Below, in pieces: positions 9,801-17,187 of a DNA stretch of 64,000 nucleotides. Under the pieces are notes generated by a model. It saw only the letters and a program-made list of their open reading frames with translations, searched no databases and was not told the DNA's origin. Numbering within the stretch: the first letter of the stretch is position 1; each line of letters begins with the position of its first letter. Origin of the DNA: Nibrella saemangeumensis. Its GTDB lineage: Bacteria; Bacteroidota; Bacteroidia; Cytophagales; Spirosomataceae. The DNA lies in assembly GCF_039541915.1 (NCBI RefSeq), contig NZ_BAABHD010000005.1, forward strand, positions 496,001-560,000, given 5' to 3'. The translations under genes were made by a program, and so were the position numbers.

Positions 9801-9870
9801 GGGCAACAACAGCAGGAGATACGATGAATACCAGGGCCAGGGCGGCCACTGCAAGGGTTAATTGTCTCAT
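6832..9870 (-). CDS. Large exported BNR/sortilin-type beta-propeller protein
   Basis: This 1012-residue protein has a signal peptide (cleavage near residue 23, VVAQ). It is filled with BNR-type Asp-box repeats, for example YKSADGGKSWQHLG, YKTTDGGKTWAKTL, YKSTDGGTTWKLI, YRSDDAGQSWRKV and FRSTDYGQTWQPI, which build a sialidase- or VPS10-like propeller. About 150 residues at the C-terminus form a separate beta domain after the last repeat (VGTHGRSLYIG). An 80-residue charged insert (PKKEQKNDPRKL... region) interrupts the repeats. Bacteroidota homologues are often labelled glycosyl hydrolase, but no catalytic residues are evident. Function is unknown, probably surface or periplasmic binding. Confidence 0.85.
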   Translation of the reverse strand: MRQLTLAVAALALVFIVSPAVVAQKKVKKSTTTPAPISATGTPERMAGVQQRQRLADASLVKNIPFRSVGPTVMSGRVVDVDVNPDNPMQFYVAYASGGLWRTDNNGISFTPLFDNEAVMTIGAIAVDWKNNTIWVGTGESNASRSSYSGVGIYKSADGGKSWQHLGLADSHHIGRIVLHPSNANTAWVAAVGHLYTPNSERGIYKTTDGGKTWAKTLYIDDKTGAIDVDIDPVNPQVLYASLWHKERRAWNFVEGGKTSGIYKSTDGGTTWKLITGGSSGFPQDENSGRIGLSIFPKSPNTIYAILDNQTPRPKKEQKNDPRKLTKDQLRVMSKEDFLKAEDAVLTEYLDEQNFPEKYTAKSLKELVQVDKIKPVAVLEYTDDANSRIINTDVIGAEVYRSDDAGQSWRKVNADYLDGLYNTYGYYFGNVWIAPDNADKIVIAGVPVIRSEDGGKTYKGMDNGNVHADHHALWINPKNNNHMILGNDGGVNITYDNGKTWFKANTPAVAQYYAITVDMAKPYNVYGGLQDNGVWFGPSNYKATYDWFDGGQYPYKRLLGGDGMQVQVDWRDNNTVYTGFQFGNYFRINKQTGEMKRLTVPQEVGEAKLRWNWQAPILLSRHNQDVVYFGSNRFHRSMNRGDEFKTLSGDLTKGLKTGDVSFGTLTTIDESPLKFGLLYTGSDDGLVHVSKDGGYTWTRISDKLPQDLWVSRVTASAHDEGTVYVSLNGYRDDHFNAYVFRSTDYGQTWQPIGTDLPMEPVNVVKEDPKNANILYVGTDHGVYASLNKGQSFMHLASGMPAVAVHDLVVHPRDNDLIVGTHGRSLYIGSVEQLQQITDTLTNKPIHIFALKPATYSPNWGRMYNKYEEAPEYKFELPFYVKTAGKTTVRLTTDKGLTLKTLTDDSEAGLNYLTYDYSVDASAADAYQKYLNDTRKKDEKEVELKPADDKKVYLRPGKYKFVFETPSGTKAEKVWELKAPERRSRRAITSPNAYASPGEFEEWMEELGVEETK

Positions 9871-9913
9871 GTAGAACGAATAACTTGCTTTTCAGAATGG
9901 ATGAATGAACTTA

Positions 9914-9921
9914 CAAAAATA
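9914..9921 (-). promoter_or_regulatory. Candidate -7 box for the BNR propeller gene
   Basis: On the minus strand the sequence reads TATTTTTG, an exact match to the Bacteroidota -7 consensus TAnnTTTG, about 45 bp upstream of the start codon. A TTGG lies 22 nt further upstream as a weak -33 box. Confidence 0.45.
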
Positions 9922-10073
9922 GTTGAACAAGTATTCATCTTGTCCAAGAACAGAGATTATTCTGAGTACCGAAGCACCGAATAAAATCAAATTTAATTGC
10001 ATTTTAAACAGAATAGACTGGGCACCTTCGTTATATTTACAGAACGTTATTGCACAATTTACCGTAACCACCT

Positions 10074-10835
10074 ATGAACGCGCAAACTGACGTAATCCCC
10101 GGAATATACAATTACTGCAACTCGTGGTGTGAGCGTTGTCTGTTCACGCAGCGCTGCCAGAGTTTCCTCCAGAAAAAAGCAGACGAAGATACAAAAAACG
10201 CCGACCCAAACGCGTCCCTGATGCAACAGCTTACGGAGGCCCTGAACCTGACAAAGCAGTACCTGGGCAAACTTCAGCAGGAGAAAGAGGCTGTAGGCGG
10301 TCATGAATCCACCGAAGCGGAGAAACAGGCGCTTGAGGCCCAGGCTGCCTTCCGGCGGCAGCAAGCCCGGCAACATCCGGTATCGATCCTGGCGAATCGC
10401 TACCTGGTGCTGACCGGCAATTGGTTGAAAGATGAAAAAAGCCTGCTGGAAGAAGCCGGCCAACAGCAGCTTCAGGAGGTGAGATTAGCCATTCGGTCTG
10501 ATGAGGAGGCCGTCATACTGCTCAACGGCCTGAAAGACGCTTACGAAGTCATCCGCTGGTACCGGACCCTGATACCGGTTAAAACTACATCGGCTTTACG
10601 CATCCTGACGGAACCCACCACCGACAGCCACCTGCTGAATTATTACAACGGCAAAGCCAAGCTGGTATTGGTCAGTATCGACCAGTCAATGACTGCCTGG
10701 GAAACGGTTATCACCTTCTACCCCGACAAAATCGACGATGTGCTGGATATGCTGGCTATTCTCTACGCCCTACGCCGGGAAGTAGAAGCGCTTTTCCCGG
10801 AGGCACGGGAGTTTAAGCGGCCGGGTTTGGATTGA
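10074..10835 (+). CDS. Helical protein with N-terminal four-Cys cluster, unknown function
   Basis: This 253-residue soluble protein has no signal peptide. Its first 30 residues hold YNYCNSWCERCLFTQRCQSF with C15-x3-C19-x2-C22-x5-C28, a compact potential Zn or Fe-S site. The rest is predicted helical, with Gln/Glu-rich stretches (residues 60-110) and an Asp/Leu-rich C-terminus (DKIDDVLDMLAILYALRREV). The first three Cys fit CxxxCxxC, but nothing else resembles a radical-SAM barrel. I recall similar N-termini in other Bacteroidota hypothetical proteins; no function is known to me. The gene is divergent from the BNR gene and followed by repeat element A. Confidence 0.78.
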   Translation: MNAQTDVIPGIYNYCNSWCERCLFTQRCQSFLQKKADEDTKNADPNASLMQQLTEALNLTKQYLGKLQQEKEAVGGHESTEAEKQALEAQAAFRRQQARQHPVSILANRYLVLTGNWLKDEKSLLEEAGQQQLQEVRLAIRSDEEAVILLNGLKDAYEVIRWYRTLIPVKTTSALRILTEPTTDSHLLNYYNGKAKLVLVSIDQSMTAWETVITFYPDKIDDVLDMLAILYALRREVEALFPEAREFKRPGLD

Positions 10836-10837
10836 GT

Positions 10838-10973
10838 GAGCAGTCTTCAGTTGGCAGTGAGCAGTAGTAGCTAATTGGCAAGGCCAAGTATTTAGGACAC
10901 AAGCATACAAGAAAAGCTCCCCTTGCTAGAGGAGCTTTTTTCATTTCTGCCTACTGAGAACTGCATACTGTCA
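10838..10973. repeat. Repeat element A: four heptamers, spacer, four inverted heptamers
   Basis: Beginning 2 nt after the stop at 10835 are four consecutive 7-nt units of form nnnCAGT: GAGCAGT, CTTCAGT, TGGCAGT, GAGCAGT (10838-10865). After an 80-nt spacer four units appear in reverse orientation as nCTGnnn: TCTGCCT, ACTGAGA, ACTGCAT, ACTGTCA (10946-10973). The spacer holds a terminator hairpin. It shares its architecture, but not its word, with elements B (35534) and C (41769). Confidence 0.8.
10912..10939. terminator. Terminator inside repeat element A
   Basis: AAAAGCTCC (10912-10920) pairs with GGAGCTTTT (10931-10939) and is followed by T residues. It is placed between the convergent stops at 10835 and 10982 and could serve both genes. 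Confidence 0.75.
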
Positions 10974-10981
10974 AATGAAGA

Positions 10982-12556
10982 TTATTTCTTCACAATAATA
11001 AACTCCACCCGCCGGTTTTGCTGGCGGCCTTCGTCGGAGTCGTTGGTGGCAACGGGTTTGCTTTCGCCGTAGCCTTTGCTGCCGACGCGGTCGGGCTCAA
11101 TGCCTTTGCCGATGATGTATTCACGAACAGAATCGGCGCGGTCCTGCGAGAGTTTCAGGTTTGACTCGTCGGAGCCGGTGTTATCGGTATGACCGCCCAG
11201 TTCAATGGTCATCTTCGGGTTCTCGTTCAGGGTGACTACGACGCGGTCGAGCTCGGGGAAGGATTCAGGCCGTAGTTCAGCCTTGTTAACGTCAAAGAAG
11301 ATGTTGTTCAGGCGAACGGAGCGCCCCACCTCAATAGGCACTAATTTCAGCTCTTTGCCTTTAATTTCCTGGTAGCCCTTGGTTTCGGTCAGGTCAATGT
11401 TGTCACCTTCGGCGATGAAGTCTTTGGCGATGGCCCGCATGCTGTACTTCTTACCGTAGGGCAGTACAATTTTGTATTCGCCGGTAAGCGGGTTGGAGAT
11501 GGCTTCACCGGCTTCGGCCCCGTCGGGCAGGGTTTCGTACACGATCCGGGCTTCTACAGGTTTGCCGGTTTTCTGGTCGATGACCTTACCGCTAATCAGC
11601 ACCACCGGGTCAGGGAGGGTCTCCTTGGGTGCCTGCGTATCCGGCTGGTTCATATCCATCAGTTTAACCCGGACCACATCACCCTTACCCATCGTGTTTT
11701 TGAACGTGGTCATGTAAGCGTATTCACCGGAAGCGGCTACGGAATAGTAAGCGTCGTAGCCCTCGGTGTTGATGGCCGGTCCGAGGTTTACCGGCTTCGA
11801 CCACCGCTTCCAGGTTTTATCAACCCGCTTGGTTACGTATATATCATTGCTGCCAAGGCCGCCTTCACGGTCGCTGGAGAAGTACAGCGTGGCCCCGTCG
11901 GAAGCCAGAAAAGGCGTGGTCTCGGTGAATTTGGAATTGACCTCCGGGCCCAGGTTCATCGGCTTGCTCCACGAGCCGTCTTTCTGCCGGAAACTCACAT
12001 AAACATCATCCTCCTTGCTGTTCTTCTTTTCGCTGAAGGCCATAATCAACACCTTGCCATCGGCCGACATAAAACCGCAGTCGAACTGTCCCTGGCTCAT
12101 TTTTTCGTAACCGGGAATCACCAGTTTCTGTGGGACTGACCAGCCATTAGCGGTACGTTTGCTGATAGAAAAGCCTCTGGTTTCGTAATTGCCGTTATTG
12201 TAGGCCCCTTTGATCAGCATAGTATTGCCATCGGGGGTGATGCTATAGGCACTGTTGTACTCATCTTTGTTCAGCGGAAAACCCATGCGCCGGGCGGTTC
12301 CCCACTGACCATTGGGCTGAATTTCGGAGTACCAGATGTCCTGACTGCCTTTGGCACCGTGGGTATTTTGCGGGTGACTGATGCGGGCAAAATAAAGGGT
12401 GCGGCCATCGGGAGAAATAACAGGGTTGATTTCGTTGTACTCTGTATTGACCTGCCCTCCCAGATTTTCGGCTTTGGCCGGGGTGTTCTGCTGGGCAATG
12501 GAACTGCTGATTACGGTAAAGAAAAGACCTATCAGAATAGCGCCTTTACGTTTCAT
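10982..12556 (-). CDS. OmpA-family outer-membrane protein with PD40 propeller and peptidoglycan-binding domain
   Basis: The 524-residue product has a signal peptide (residues 1-21, ISSSIAQ). Residues about 30-310 carry PD40 (WD40-like) blades such as NPVISPDGRTLYFAR and TPFLASDGATLYFSSDREG. About 325-400 is a carboxypeptidase-regulatory-like beta sandwich (SGKVIDQKTGKPVEARI). About 415-524 is the OmpA C-terminal domain, with NIFFDVNKAELRPES, GHTDNTGSDESNLKLS (the diaminopimelate-binding Asp region) and NRRVEFIIVKK. The protein should tether the outer membrane to peptidoglycan. This domain set is common in Bacteroidota, including relatives of PorE of the type IX secretion system; that specific role is not shown here. 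Confidence 0.9.
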   Translation of the reverse strand: MKRKGAILIGLFFTVISSSIAQQNTPAKAENLGGQVNTEYNEINPVISPDGRTLYFARISHPQNTHGAKGSQDIWYSEIQPNGQWGTARRMGFPLNKDEYNSAYSITPDGNTMLIKGAYNNGNYETRGFSISKRTANGWSVPQKLVIPGYEKMSQGQFDCGFMSADGKVLIMAFSEKKNSKEDDVYVSFRQKDGSWSKPMNLGPEVNSKFTETTPFLASDGATLYFSSDREGGLGSNDIYVTKRVDKTWKRWSKPVNLGPAINTEGYDAYYSVAASGEYAYMTTFKNTMGKGDVVRVKLMDMNQPDTQAPKETLPDPVVLISGKVIDQKTGKPVEARIVYETLPDGAEAGEAISNPLTGEYKIVLPYGKKYSMRAIAKDFIAEGDNIDLTETKGYQEIKGKELKLVPIEVGRSVRLNNIFFDVNKAELRPESFPELDRVVVTLNENPKMTIELGGHTDNTGSDESNLKLSQDRADSVREYIIGKGIEPDRVGSKGYGESKPVATNDSDEGRQQNRRVEFIIVKK

Positions 12557-12622
12557 TCGCTTAACTCTCAGGTGGTTTTACAAGAAACGAAGATACGACA
12601 TTGTTAGTCTACTTTCAGTCGT

Positions 12623-13177
12623 TTATATAACCTCCTCCCAAAAGGCTTCAAACTCCGACAGAATCTCATCAATGGTATCGGCCACAATAAGCAGCGCTCG
12701 ATTTTCCGGCTTCAGAAAACCTTCTTCCACCATCCGGTCGAGCTGCTTCAGCATCAGGTCGTAGAAACCGTTTACGTTCAGGACGGCAATGGGACCCTGG
12801 TACAGCTTTAGCTGCCGCCACGCCAGAATTTCGAACAGCTCATCGAGGGTACCGTAGCCACCGGGCAGCGCAATGACGCCCTTGGAGAGCTGCACCATTT
12901 TGAACTTCCGCTCATGCATGGTCTCAACAAAATGCAATTCGGTTAGGGTATTGTGGGCCACCTCCAACTGGGCCAGGAAATTGGGAATAACGCCCGTCAC
13001 CTGCCCACCAGCCGTCAATACGGCATCGGCCACGGTGCCCATCAGGCCCAGATTGCCGCCCCCGTAAATCAGGCGGATTTTGCGAGCCGCCAGCTTCTGC
13101 CCAAGTTCAACGGCGACTTCTCTGTATTTCATGTTGGTTCCGGGGTTGGAACCGCAGTAAACGACTATACTTTGCAT
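12623..13177 (-). CDS. LOG-family nucleotide 5'-monophosphate phosphoribohydrolase (TIGR00730)
   Basis: The 184-residue product carries the family signature PGGYGTLDE (residues 105-113) and the upstream pair R90-K91 in MHERKFKMV, which bind phosphate and support catalysis. The N-terminal Rossmann segment has YGGGNLGLMG (38-47). LOG enzymes release the base from cytokinin riboside monophosphates or, in many bacteria, from AMP-like nucleotides. The physiological substrate here is unknown. It lies 19 bp downstream of mpl on the same strand, so the two are probably cotranscribed. Confidence 0.9.
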   Translation of the reverse strand: MQSIVVYCGSNPGTNMKYREVAVELGQKLAARKIRLIYGGGNLGLMGTVADAVLTAGGQVTGVIPNFLAQLEVAHNTLTELHFVETMHERKFKMVQLSKGVIALPGGYGTLDELFEILAWRQLKLYQGPIAVLNVNGFYDLMLKQLDRMVEEGFLKPENRALLIVADTIDEILSEFEAFWEEVI

Positions 13178-13196
13178 AAGAACACAACAAATAATA

Positions 13197-14564
13197 CTAC
13201 ACCAACTCTTTTGCTACTTTCTGAATATCCAGGCCGCCGTAGGTACCGGAACTCATTAGCAAAAATACGTTTGCCGCCTGCCGCTGGGTCAGCAGGAAGT
13301 CTTCTAGCGCGGCCGTATCGGTAAATACCTTCAGGTCCGGCCGGTCAAAGGCGGCTTTGACGTCATCGGCGGAGATTGGTTCCAGCCGCTTCTGCTGTAA
13401 GGTGTGCTCATTGAAGTACACAGCCGCGACATCGGCCGCATCGAGCCGGTTTTTGTACTGACTCAGAAAGTTTTTGTTTAGGCTGCTAAAGGTATGCAGT
13501 TCCACAGCGGCCAGCAGCTTGCGGTCGGGATACTGCTCTTTCACCGCCTGCGTGGTAGCTTCTACCTTGGAAGGAGCATGAGCAAAATCGCGGTAGAGTA
13601 CCCGACCATTGTTTTCGGCCACTTTCTCCAGCCGGCGGGCAGCGCCTTTGAAGCTTTGGATGGCTTCGTAGAACATCTCGCTGGTTACGCCGAGCCGGTC
13701 GCAGACCTCCATCGCTCCACTGATGTTCTTCATATTATGCTCGCCGAACACCAGCACCGGAATATCTTTCCCGGTTTTGCTGATAAGGACCGTCTGCCCG
13801 TGCAGAATGCGGTGCGGGTGCGCTACATACGGTACGCTCTGCACATCCGGGCGCTCCTTTAGCCCGATAACGTCCAGCATATCGTCGGTCTCGTCGAATA
13901 TCAGCGTACCCGCTTTGGGCATTGCTTCGGCCAGCAATTCAAACTGGTCGACGTATTCTTCGTAGGTTGGATAAATATTAACGTGGTCCCAGGCAATGCC
14001 GCTGATAAGCGCAATATGCGGCTGGTAGTGCATGAACTTCGGCCGGGGGTCGATGGGCGAAGAGGCATATTCATCCCCTTCGATTACGATGAGCGGAGCG
14101 TCTTCAGTGAGCCGCACCATGGTGTCAAAGCCTTCAATCTGTGCGCCAACCAGATAATCGAAGTTGCGGTTGAAGTACTTCAGTACGTGCAGAATCATGG
14201 CCGTAATGGTCGTCTTGCCGTGACTGCCCGCAATGACTACCCGCTGCTTCTGCTGACTTTCCTCAAAAATAAATTCTGGATAGGAATATACCGGCAGGCC
14301 CAATTCCTGCGCCCTAACCAGTTCGGGGTTATCGCGACGGGCGTGCATCCCCAGGATGACGGTATTCAGTTCGCTATGGATTTTTTCTGGAAACCACCCG
14401 TCCTGCTCCGGCATCAGGCCATACTGCTGCAAGCGGGTGCGGGAGGGCTCGTAAATTTCGTCGTCGGAACCGGTGATGTGATACCCCTGCTGGTGAAGAG
14501 CAATCGCCAAATTATGCATGGCGCTGCCGCCAATTGAAATAAAATGAATAGCCTTTGGCTTCAT
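13197..14564 (-). CDS. mpl: Mur ligase-family peptidoglycan recycling enzyme (Mpl-type)
   Basis: The 455-residue product is a three-domain Mur ligase. It has an N-terminal nucleotide-binding motif (HFISIGGSAMHNLA), the ATP loop GSHGKTT (residues 113-119), the catalytic segment VIEGDEYASSPID and the C-terminal FAHAPSKVEATT loop. Mpl attaches the recycled tripeptide L-Ala-gamma-D-Glu-meso-Dap to UDP-MurNAc in the cytoplasm. GDEYASS fits Mpl better than MurC, and a separate MurC is expected elsewhere. The gene starts an apparent two-gene unit with the LOG enzyme, divergent from speA. Confidence 0.88.
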   Translation of the reverse strand: MKPKAIHFISIGGSAMHNLAIALHQQGYHITGSDDEIYEPSRTRLQQYGLMPEQDGWFPEKIHSELNTVILGMHARRDNPELVRAQELGLPVYSYPEFIFEESQQKQRVVIAGSHGKTTITAMILHVLKYFNRNFDYLVGAQIEGFDTMVRLTEDAPLIVIEGDEYASSPIDPRPKFMHYQPHIALISGIAWDHVNIYPTYEEYVDQFELLAEAMPKAGTLIFDETDDMLDVIGLKERPDVQSVPYVAHPHRILHGQTVLISKTGKDIPVLVFGEHNMKNISGAMEVCDRLGVTSEMFYEAIQSFKGAARRLEKVAENNGRVLYRDFAHAPSKVEATTQAVKEQYPDRKLLAAVELHTFSSLNKNFLSQYKNRLDAADVAAVYFNEHTLQQKRLEPISADDVKAAFDRPDLKVFTDTAALEDFLLTQRQAANVFLLMSSGTYGGLDIQKVAKELV

Positions 14565-14799
14565 TCGCTGATTTGTCTGGTCGGAAATGGATTCAAAATT
14601 ACAGTATCTTTTCGGTTTGCCGAAACCCGGACCATAATCCGCCGGAGCGGTAAAATTTATGGGTATTCAGAATCAAAAACCCGCTGTTTTGCGTTGTGTA
14701 ACTTGGGTATGATGTTCAGTTGCATGACATTGTATTTTGTGCCAACTTCGCACACTTTTTTTTGACCAACAAAACACGTTTTATGCGCCGGACGAAGGG

Positions 14800-16320
14800 A
14801 TGAAGACTTACACAGACCTGATTGAACAGACCTTTGAATTTCCAACACTGGAGTTTCACGTCGAAAACAATGAATTGCTGTTCAACAATGTTCCGTTGAT
14901 GGACATTATCAAACAGTACGGTACACCGCTCAAACTGACGTATCTGCCGAAGATCACTGAGCACATTGAACACGCCCACCTGCTTTTCAAGAATGCGATA
15001 AAGCGGTATAACTACAAGGGAACGTATACGTACTGTTATTGTACCAAGTCCTCCCATTTCCGGTTTGTGCTGGAAGAAGCCCTGAAGAATAATATTCACC
15101 TGGAGAGCTCCTCGGCGTATGATATTCCCATTATCCGGGAGTTGTACAAGCTGGGTAAGGTGAGCAAGAGCACCTATATCATCTGCAACGGCTATAAGCG
15201 CCCGCTTTATACGCAATACATCCGGGAGTTGATTGACGACGGGTTTACCAACTGTATCCCGGTGCTCGACCACCTGGGTGAGATTGACGCGTATGAGAAT
15301 ATTGAAGCCGAAACGGTAAACCTCGGTATCCGCATTGCCACGGATGAGGAACCAAATTTCGCTTTTTATACCTCCCGCTTAGGTATCCGCTACAGCGACA
15401 TCAATGAGCTGTATAAGACGAAGATTGCTACCAATGAGAAGTTTAAGCTGAAGATGCTGCACTTCTTCATCAATACGGGCATCAAAGACAGCGCGTATTA
15501 CTGGAGTGAACTGAGCCGCTTCATGTATAAGTACTGCGAACTGCGGAAGCTCTGCCCGGACCTCGACTCAATTGATATTGGCGGTGGACTGCCGATTCAG
15601 ACCTCGTTCCAGTTTGCGTACGATTACCAGGCAATGATCGACCAGATTGTCGAGAGTATCCAGTGGATCTGCAACAAGAACAACGTGCCGGTGCCGCATA
15701 TCTTCACGGAGTTCGGCAGCTACACGGTGGGTGAAAGCGGTGCGGTAATCTACAAGGTAATCGACCAGAAGTTGCAGAACGACAAAGAGCTCTGGTACAT
15801 GATCGACGGCTCGTTTATCACGCAGCTTCCCGATTCGTGGGGCTTAGGGCAGAAGTATATTATGCTGGCGGTTAATAACTGGGACAACCCGTACCAAAAG
15901 GTAAACCTTGGCGGCCTGACCTGCGACTCGCACGATTTCTACAATACAGAAGCGCACAGCGCTGACTTGTATCTGCCCATTTTTGATATGGATATGGAGG
16001 ACCAGTATGTGGGTCTGTTCCATACGGGCGCGTATCAGGAATCGCTGGGTGGTTACGGTGGCATTCAGCACTGCCTGATTCCGGCTCCGCAGCATGTAAT
16101 TGTAGAGAAAGACGAGAACGGGAACATCAAAACCCGCCTGTTTGCGCCGGAACAGAACAGCGACGTAATGCTGCGTATCCTGGGTTTCAACCCATCTGAC
16201 GAGCCGGCACCTACCGAAAAGGATGCTGCTGACGCCGAAGCGGCAGCTGATGCCGAAGCCGCACTGACCGCTGAAAAAGAAAGTGAGCCGGAAGTTGAAT
16301 TAGTGAAAGAAGAAAATTAG
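14800..16320 (+). CDS. speA: Arginine decarboxylase, Bacteroidota-type fold III PLP enzyme
   Basis: This enzyme converts arginine to agmatine, the first step of one polyamine route. I chose ATG 14800 (MKTYTDLIEQTFEFPT) because this N-terminus is typical of the family; an in-frame upstream ATG at 14737 would add 21 unrelated residues. YCYCTKSSHF holds the expected PLP Lys, FTEFGSYTVGESGA the PLP phosphate region, DIGGGLP a Gly loop, and GGLTCDSHD the catalytic Cys contributed across the dimer. The last about 40 residues are a low-complexity Ala/Glu/Asp tail (AADAEAAADAEAAL) not needed for catalysis. A perfect terminator follows. Confidence 0.92.
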   Translation: MKTYTDLIEQTFEFPTLEFHVENNELLFNNVPLMDIIKQYGTPLKLTYLPKITEHIEHAHLLFKNAIKRYNYKGTYTYCYCTKSSHFRFVLEEALKNNIHLESSSAYDIPIIRELYKLGKVSKSTYIICNGYKRPLYTQYIRELIDDGFTNCIPVLDHLGEIDAYENIEAETVNLGIRIATDEEPNFAFYTSRLGIRYSDINELYKTKIATNEKFKLKMLHFFINTGIKDSAYYWSELSRFMYKYCELRKLCPDLDSIDIGGGLPIQTSFQFAYDYQAMIDQIVESIQWICNKNNVPVPHIFTEFGSYTVGESGAVIYKVIDQKLQNDKELWYMIDGSFITQLPDSWGLGQKYIMLAVNNWDNPYQKVNLGGLTCDSHDFYNTEAHSADLYLPIFDMDMEDQYVGLFHTGAYQESLGGYGGIQHCLIPAPQHVIVEKDENGNIKTRLFAPEQNSDVMLRILGFNPSDEPAPTEKDAADAEAAADAEAALTAEKESEPEVELVKEEN

Positions 16321-16326
16321 TATCTT

Positions 16327-16370
16327 TACCGTTAATAGACAGTTAGTCTGTCTATTAACGGTATTTTTAT
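16327..16370 (+). terminator. Strong terminator after speA
   Basis: A perfect 16-bp stem (arms 16327-16342 and 16348-16363, core CCGTTAATAGACAG) closes a 5-nt TTAGT loop and is followed by TTTTTAT. It starts 7 bp after the speA stop. Confidence 0.92.
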
Positions 16371-16379
16371 ATTTTGAAC

Positions 16380-16511
16380 ATGAAGAAGCTACTTATCTTT
16401 TGCGGTGTCATCTCCCTGCTATCGCTTAGTTCATGCGCCCGCCGGGGTGCCTGCCCTGCCTACGACAGCGCTTACCACCAAACAGAACGCGCTGTATCAC
16501 ACAACGCTTAA
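16380..16511 (+). CDS. 43-residue lipoprotein
   Basis: ATG 16380 begins MKKLLIFCGVISLLSLSSCA, a textbook lipoprotein signal with the lipidated Cys at residue 19. The mature peptide has only 25 residues (Arg-Arg, then GACPAYDSAYHQ). The C-P-A-Y segment recalls very short Bacteroidota lipoproteins, but no function is known to me. The gene lies 10 bp beyond the speA terminator and its 3' end overlaps the convergent phosphatase gene by 15 bp. The short length and overlap make it easy to miss. Confidence 0.7.
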   Translation: MKKLLIFCGVISLLSLSSCARRGACPAYDSAYHQTERAVSHNA

Positions 16512-17015
16512 TACAAACTGAGATGCCTCCAGTAGGCTGGCGGCATGACCGTCGCCTACCGGTGGCTGTGGTATGTTGTGGGTGATGTGTACCGTGCGGA
16601 CACCAACCCGCCGACCCGCCTGAATGTCGCGCAGGGCATCACCGAACATCCAGGAGCCACTCACATCGATATTGTATTTGGCAATGGCCTTCTCCAGCAG
16701 CAGCGACTCGGGCTTGCGAGCCAGCGAACGTGATGTATAATCTGGGTGGTGCGGACAGTAGTAGATATCGTCCAGCACGTTGCCGCACTTCGTCTGGATG
16801 TACTGGTGGCAGCGCATCACATCGTCGCGGGTATATATCCCTTTGGCAATACCCGCCTGGTTAGTAACTACAATCAGTAAATAACCGGCTTCCTTCAGCA
16901 GTTGCAGCCCTTCGGCAACGCCATCCGGAATTACCATGTCTTCGGTTCGGTAGACGTAATCCACCCGGTCTTCATTTAAAACGCCATCCCGGTCCAGGAA
17001 AATAGCCTTTTTCAT
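16497..17015 (-). CDS. HAD-IIIA phosphatase, GmhB-like (heptose bisphosphate or histidinol-phosphate type)
   Basis: The 172-residue product has the HAD motifs: D8-x-D10 in FLDRDGVLN, VVTNQAGIAKG (motif II), R-K-P at residues 100-102 and FGDALRDIQAG (motif IV). It resembles D-glycero-manno-heptose-1,7-bisphosphate 7-phosphatase. In classical GmhB a zinc ion is held by C-x-H and a later C-x-C. Here C87 and H89 are present (YCPHHP), but the second pair is replaced by S97-x-A99 in SLARKPES, so the zinc loop is incomplete. Because of this and the family overlap with HisB phosphatase, the substrate is left open. Confidence 0.8.
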   Translation of the reverse strand: MKKAIFLDRDGVLNEDRVDYVYRTEDMVIPDGVAEGLQLLKEAGYLLIVVTNQAGIAKGIYTRDDVMRCHQYIQTKCGNVLDDIYYCPHHPDYTSRSLARKPESLLLEKAIAKYNIDVSGSWMFGDALRDIQAGRRVGVRTVHITHNIPQPPVGDGHAASLLEASQFVLSVV

Positions 17016-17135
17016 CTTTGGAAAATTTTCAACGGTGTGAGTGAGCCTCTGTAAACTTTGCTCAAGAATAATACTTTTCTGCTAATTTTTATAAATTAAA
17101 TTAGCATACGATCGTAGATTTTATAATTTATTAAC

Positions 17136-17165
17136 AAAAAAGCCGGCAGCAATACCGGCTTTTTT
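17136..17165 (-). terminator. Terminator after valS
   Basis: AAAAAAGCCGG (17136-17146) and CCGGCTTTTTT (17155-17165) form a perfect 11-bp stem with an 8-nt loop. It starts about 22 bp beyond the valS stop and has a U-tract on the minus strand. Confidence 0.88.
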
Positions 17166-17187
17166 GAGGTAACCGAGACCTTTTGTC

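Noticed and set aside
10074..10835. Radical-SAM enzyme because of CxxxCxxC
   Set aside because: There is no GGE motif or barrel pattern, the protein is all-helical and a fourth Cys follows closely.
14737..14799. Longer N-terminus for arginine decarboxylase
   Set aside because: The added residues do not resemble the family; conserved sequence begins at 14800.
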